A stretch of 64,000 bases of DNA, taken from positions 3,782,001 to 3,846,000 of the forward strand of contig NC_029536.1 in NCBI RefSeq assembly GCF_001577835.2, in the 5' to 3' direction. Source of the DNA: Coturnix japonica. Its lineage: Eukaryota > Chordata > Aves > Galliformes > Phasianidae. Shown piece after piece: positions 59,090 through 64,000 of the stretch. A program made the position numbers and the translations under genes. The notes below the pieces were generated by a model. It was not told where the DNA came from, did not search any database, and worked only from the letters and a program-made list of their open reading frames with translations. Every line of letters begins with the position of its first letter. Positions within the stretch are counted from its first letter, which is position 1.

Positions 59090-59212
59090 ACCTTCTCCAG
59101 GGTTGGGCTTTAAGGGCTGATGGGGCTATGGGTGTTGCTGCTCGTTGTAGGAGAGTTGGACCTCATGGCCTTTAGGGTCCCTTCCAACTCAATCCATTCT
59201 ATGATGGCCTCC
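59090..59212 (+). mobile_element. CR1 LINE 3' fragment
   Basis: Forward CR1 tail: gttggacctcatggccttta, 'gggtcccttccaactcaatcc', ending attctatgatgg. Short and diverged upstream. Confidence 0.8.
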
Positions 59213-59867
59213 ATAGGCTCTAACAGTGCCAGAAGCAGGAGGTCACTCTGCAAACATTTAAGTATAGCGAAAGCAAGCAAAACAATTAAATTACGTGCTT
59301 TCAACACTTTGTCACCTACGTCAAATATTAAAGCAAATCAGTTGATTATGGAGAGAACACGGAGAGAAATTAATGGGAGAGAAGAAAACCTCTCCCCTCC
59401 TTCCTAATGAAAATTCAGGAAATGAGAATTGACTCTTGGAGGAACAAGCAAAGAAAACCCTCCTACCTTATTTACGGGGTTTGTCAGCAGATTTTTTTCC
59501 CCTTGCTTTACGGTGCATTAGCAACTAGATTGTCTTTCATCTCACAGCCCTGAGCTGGTCTCAAGGAAAAGAATTCCTGCTTAAAAGCCAGCACCAAATT
59601 AAAGCGAGCTCCTCACCAAGGGGCTCTTCAGACCCAAAATCTTCACTGCAAAATTTGGTACTGTGCTTCCTCTCTTGCAGATCTCAAATACATCTTTAGT
59701 CTTCATAAACAGCCAGTGTCTTTGGGAAGGATCTCCTGGAGCTGATGACCAAAACTGGGAGCATCTTCTACACAGCAGCATGATGGAGATGGTATATCTG
59801 AATGCCAGCTGCATCAATATATCTTCATCCTACATGTAGGATTGGTCCTACAGCTCGTATTTACAGT

Positions 59868-60120
59868 CTCAGAATCACAGGACCCTTAATGCTGCAGGAG
59901 ACCTCTAAAGATCATCAAGTCCAACCAGCAACTCATCAGCCAGCTGTGGGGCTCCCACTAACACAAGACCCCAAATGGAAGCACTTTGAGCACATGAATC
60001 ACAGAACCACTGAGGCTGAAAAAGACATCCAAGAGCGTCAAGTCCAACCCCAACCCATCCCCATTAACCACATTAACCCTTGGTGCCACATCTCCACATT
60101 CCTTGGGTGTCTACCCAAGT
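59868..60120 (-). mobile_element. Two reverse CR1 fragments in tandem
   Basis: First copy, about 59868-59970: cagaatcacaggacccttaa, 'gagacctctaaagatcatcaagtccaacc'. Second, about 59996-60120: aatcacagaaccactgaggc, 'aagacatccaagagcgtcaagtccaacccc', 'cattaacccttggtgccacatctcc'. Same orientation, separated by about 25 bases. Confidence 0.8.
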
Positions 60121-62359
60121 AGGAGGGAAAACCCACACAGGAGGTGGGTGACACCAATGGATCCCCCCACCCCTTGACTTCTCACCTCCAGACAGAGGTG
60201 CAGATGTTGATCACCCAATGTTTCTATTAGATCCCAGTGACAGCCGATTGCAATTTTAATATCTGTTTAATTATTCCACTGCCAACCCAAGCAGCAGTGA
60301 TTATTGCATGAGATTAAGCACAACGAGGCTGAGCCGCGTGCAAATTTCCTTCTGTGTTTCTGAAGACTTATCTCCTTCAGACAAAAAAAATTACGCATTT
60401 CGTAGATCGGGATTTTTCTCCTTTAATGTTTTGTCTCACAGCATAATCACTATTATGGGATGAGGAAAAAATGGCTCAAAAAAATATGTTTTAAAAGGAA
60501 GACAAAACAGCAGCGAGTTTCATGTTAGGGAAGAAAACAGTGCTCTTCTAATGGTGCTCAACCCCAAATGAGAAAGCACTTTTGCAACAGCTTTTCCCAT
60601 AGCACTGAAAGGCAATAAACCCTCATTCCCAGCACTTCTGGGCACTGATATGGAAGAAGGTTCACCTTCAGGATGCACCCATTGCTACAACCAAGTGGGG
60701 ACAGCAGTTCACCATCTGATGTCACCCAAGTATTTGAGACCGATCCAGTTGGTCTTGAGTAATGCACCCTCACATTAACATGATAAAACCAACCCATAGA
60801 AGCCTTTCTTTTTTTCCTATTGAAAAAACACCTGGCCAAAATATCACCACCGAGGGCCTTAGCGGGGTGCAAGGGTGGGAGCCCTTAACTCAGTTGCCAA
60901 TAAAACATTTTTCCCCTCATTGTGGCTGCCTCCTCCCACCTCCTGACCTCTCCCATTGGGGGTAATTAGAAGCTACCTGGTGTGAATGGAAGGGAATTGA
61001 AGGTTGTGGTTTAACCTTTTCTTCCCCTGTGCTCATCTCATCCCTCTTCCTCAGGGCTGGAAGGGCCCAAAATTTCCATCTGGGTCTTGGGGTGGGATGT
61101 AAAGCCTTGCTTAAATTGCAGCATGGCAGTAAAAAGGCGTGAACAGACCATAGTGGGGGATGAGTGAATCTCACACAGGTCCAGGAGGGACAGAACCCAC
61201 AGGGAAACGAGGCAGGCATCACAAAAAGCAGAGGATGAAAGGAGCCAACAGCCCTCCTTGCTGCCTGCTGAGCCCCCACACAGGTTCTGCAGGTTTGGAA
61301 ATGACCTGGGAAGAGCTCTGCTTTGGGGAAAGCCAACTCAAATCCCACTCCATACAACATTATCTGGATGATTTGGATGCATTCGACCCTTTTCCTTTGC
61401 CATCCAAGATGAGAACACATCAAGGATCAGTGCTAAGCCTAAAGCCCAGGGTATGGGGGCTGCATCAGACCCTATTCATGATGGAAAACCACCACCATGC
61501 TGTAGAACCTGTGCACAGCAACCAATATCATCCTACTTTTACCACTTTCTATTCTCTAAGAACACCTATTTTAGAAGAAACACCTTCATCTCCTCACTGA
61601 CTGAGTAGGGTTTGTATATAAGGTCTTTCCTGAGCTTATAGATCGAAGGCAGAAAGAAGAAAGCTATAAGGCCATTAATATTTTAGAATAAATTAATTAA
61701 AAACCCCTAGCAATTGTATAGCTTTGCTCTATAGCTTCAAGACTATCACCACAGTAATATATATATATATATTTATCAGGATGTTTGCAAGATTTCATAG
61801 TTGCTTTGTTCTTATTATTATAGGCTGTAGGGCTGGCTGCAGTCACCTGGGCTCAGTGCTGGAGCATTGGGTGGGGTGGATGGTGCCATGGTTTTGAATT
61901 CAAGTATTTTCAAGACACAGTTGATCTGGAAACCGTGTGGGAGAAGAGGTAGAAGTTTCTGCAAATGCGTTTTTTGATCTGCCTTAACACTACCACTATA
62001 GAGAATTAAATGGAATTCATTTCTGTGATGAAGGAATTAATGGCAATATGGAGAATCAGGTTCAGGTAGGAGACTTGAATCCAAAGAAGGGAATAAAGCC
62101 TTGAAATTCAAATGAAAAAATTATTATATAAGCATAAAGGGAAGTTATTTTACACCTGTAAGACTAAATGTATAAATATGAAGCAACTGCTCCCTCTGGG
62201 AAGAGAGGATTGTGCTTTAATTCACCCAGACAAATATGCAGTTTGGTTCCATCTGATTCCTTACACTTCAGGAAAGACCAAACCAACCCTTTGTGTTGTG
62301 TCTCTGCCATGCACACAGCTCCTTCCAGGGCTTCTATGTGATGCCAGGTGATGAGGTGG

Positions 62360-62452
62360 GATGCACTGATTTAGGGGCAGGGTTTAATGGGTGATATTAG
62401 TGTTGGGTGGGCTGTTGGACTGGATGATCTTAGAGGTCTTTTCCAACCCTAA
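62360..62452 (+). mobile_element. CR1 LINE 3' terminus
   Basis: Forward tail: gttggactggatgatcttag, 'aggtcttttccaaccctaatggtt', preceded by the 'gggttggactg'-type approach. The final 'attctatga' is replaced by diverged sequence. Confidence 0.8.
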
Positions 62453-64000
62453 TGGTTGGGTGGTTTCCCTATCTCTTGGCTGAGGTTTCATAAAGCCTGG
62501 TGTTAAAGGAGGTGAGTTGTAGCTGCAGTGGGGCTTCAGCCTTGGATTCAACCAGCTGTAGGTGCAATGGGTTGTTGTGTGCCCAGCAGTGCAAGCAGGG
62601 AAGAGTGATATCTTTATGGGGGTGAGCACTGGAGTGGGACTAATGTGGGAACAGGTGAGCTGCTTTTCCACATAATGAGGGATTTGAGTGTACATCCAGT
62701 GCAGAGGCATCTTGACATATTTGATGGCAGGTGCTCTCTATTCCTTAAAATAAAACATGTTCTGAATGGGGATGGTTCAGTTTAAGAAGAAAACCCCTCT
62801 TGCTTTCGCCATCATTGTGTTCCAGAATCTCCCCCCATGCAGTGCTGCCCTCAGTGCAAGTCATGTGTTTGGGAGAAAGCCTCCTCCCAGCTCTAAAACC
62901 CATGTGAAATGGGACATGGGAGCACAGGACTCCTGTTGTATGCAGAGCAAACCCAATTAATCAGTGCACCCCGACAGAAGTAGAACTGAGCCTTTCAGCA
63001 AGGAGGAGTTAATCTGCTTGAGAAAAACTAAGCGGAATAAAACTTGGTGTGGGGCTGTAGAACATCTCAAAAGCCACTTAGAGGTTCAAAGAATGAACAA
63101 GGCCATTGCCGGCCTTATTATTTTGATTTGTTTAATGAAAATACTTTGCTCATTCCATAGATGTTATGCTTTGATAAGGTAATTGTTCAAGGGTGCAGCT
63201 TACATCCTATTAATACTGCACTGTGGGCAAATTAAACGTGACCCAGCAGAGAGGCAGAGCCCGGTGCTGTTGTGACACTTTGCCTTTTGTTTGGTGTCTG
63301 GATGGGGGAGAGGAGTTTTGCTCTTGGGTTTGTGTTTTGGGAGGAAGATCTGAATTCTGGTTACGTGCATCAATTGGCAGCATGGCCAACTGGACTCTCT
63401 GCAGGATTTGCATGGGCATTCTGCACTGAGAAATGATGCAAGTTCTCCTTTAGAAGCTGGATGGAAGGGGTGAGTGTTTTCACCCATCCTCTGAGCTCTG
63501 TGGTCAGATTACATAGAACATTCCTCCTCTGCAGTGCTGAAGTTGGGAGCATCCCTTGCAAAGAAAGAGCAATGCAGAGGATGGAGACCTTGCAAAGCAA
63601 AGCGTTGATATCTGGAGCAGAGCATTCAGCCCTTAGCTTTCTTTTCCAGACCTCTTTGCCTTTTCTAACCCACCTGCAGCAAACAGTGCACTGAATTCAG
63701 TTTGCATCCCCACGTGTTGGCCAAAGGTCTTCGATAACCATTGGTTTTTGGGGTCTACCCATGAGATGGGTGCTGTGCTTCACCCTGGGGAGCAATAAGG
63801 TGCTCAGAGCAGCCTCTGCATCTCCTCCATCTGTCAAATAACACAAAACAACCCTGAGCCTTCGTGTGCTTTGCTACCCTGAGAAGGAGCTCTCAAACAC
63901 CGCTCTGCTTTTCCAGCACAGAGTTTTTCCTTACGCTCGCCTCGAGCTCTGCAAATATTCCTCCTCTCCTTTCTGGCTTCTCTGACAAAACAAACACTTC

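Larger units (their letters stand above)
49700..64000. other. Gene-empty flank upstream of ATP13A2
   Basis: I found no exon with recognisable protein similarity, no RNA gene and no long credible frame on either strand in about 14 kb. Contents: a GC-rich block at 50330-50640 with a CTCF-type motif, a 2 x 30-base duplication at 51098, a minisatellite at 52190-52480, at least eight CR1 tails, and AT-rich unique DNA (for example an (AT)n run near 61758-61775). Human synteny predicts SDHB next, but it is not visible here. Non-coding transcripts or enhancers cannot be judged from sequence alone. Confidence 0.6.

Overview
The window reads as a GC-rich, gene-dense stretch of a bird genome, most likely a galliform such as chicken. 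Reasons: five vertebrate genes with short introns, many 5'-truncated CR1 LINE tails (the main bird retroposon), CpG-island promoters, and predicted proteins that read as clear but diverged orthologues of the mammalian ones. Gene order and orientation match human 1p36.13: FBXO42 (promoter only) <- -> SZRD1 -> NECAP2 -> CROCC -> <- MFAP2 <- ATP13A2. The chicken chromosome 21 placement is from memory, not from the sequence. Gene names come from my recall of the human proteins; every exon chain below was built by hand and checked for reading phase.

Layout. 1-3971: no coding exon; probably intron 1 of FBXO42 on the minus strand, whose untranslated first exon seems to end at 3972. 3970-4800: CpG-rich bidirectional promoter with NRF1, E-box, YY1 and CTCF-type motifs. 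4804-16140: SZRD1, four coding exons and a long 3'UTR. 16750-22230: NECAP2, eight coding exons. 23598-34620: CROCC (rootletin), 32 coding exons, clearly shorter than the human protein. 35240-36900: MFAP2 on the minus strand, eight coding exons, convergent with CROCC. 40525-49562: ATP13A2 on the minus strand, 30 coding exons, full length. 49660-64000: no coding sequence recognised; scattered CR1 tails, one CR1-seeded minisatellite and a strong CTCF-type motif.

The genes do not form a pathway. SZRD1 is a small SUZ-domain protein, NECAP2 a clathrin/AP adaptor accessory protein, rootletin the ciliary-rootlet coiled coil, MFAP2 a microfibril glycoprotein, and ATP13A2 a late-endosomal/lysosomal P5B polyamine-transporting ATPase. 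What they share is a conserved block, possibly bounded by convergent CTCF-type motifs.

I found no previously undescribed biological system. The points most worth checking are: a splice donor of ATP13A2 that lies inside a CR1 insertion; the shortened rootletin (N-terminus, an internal block and the C-terminus); two GC-AG introns required by the reading frames; the motif-dense FBXO42/SZRD1 promoter; and private minisatellites in many CROCC introns. I recognised no endogenous retrovirus, LTR element, CRISPR array or RNA gene.
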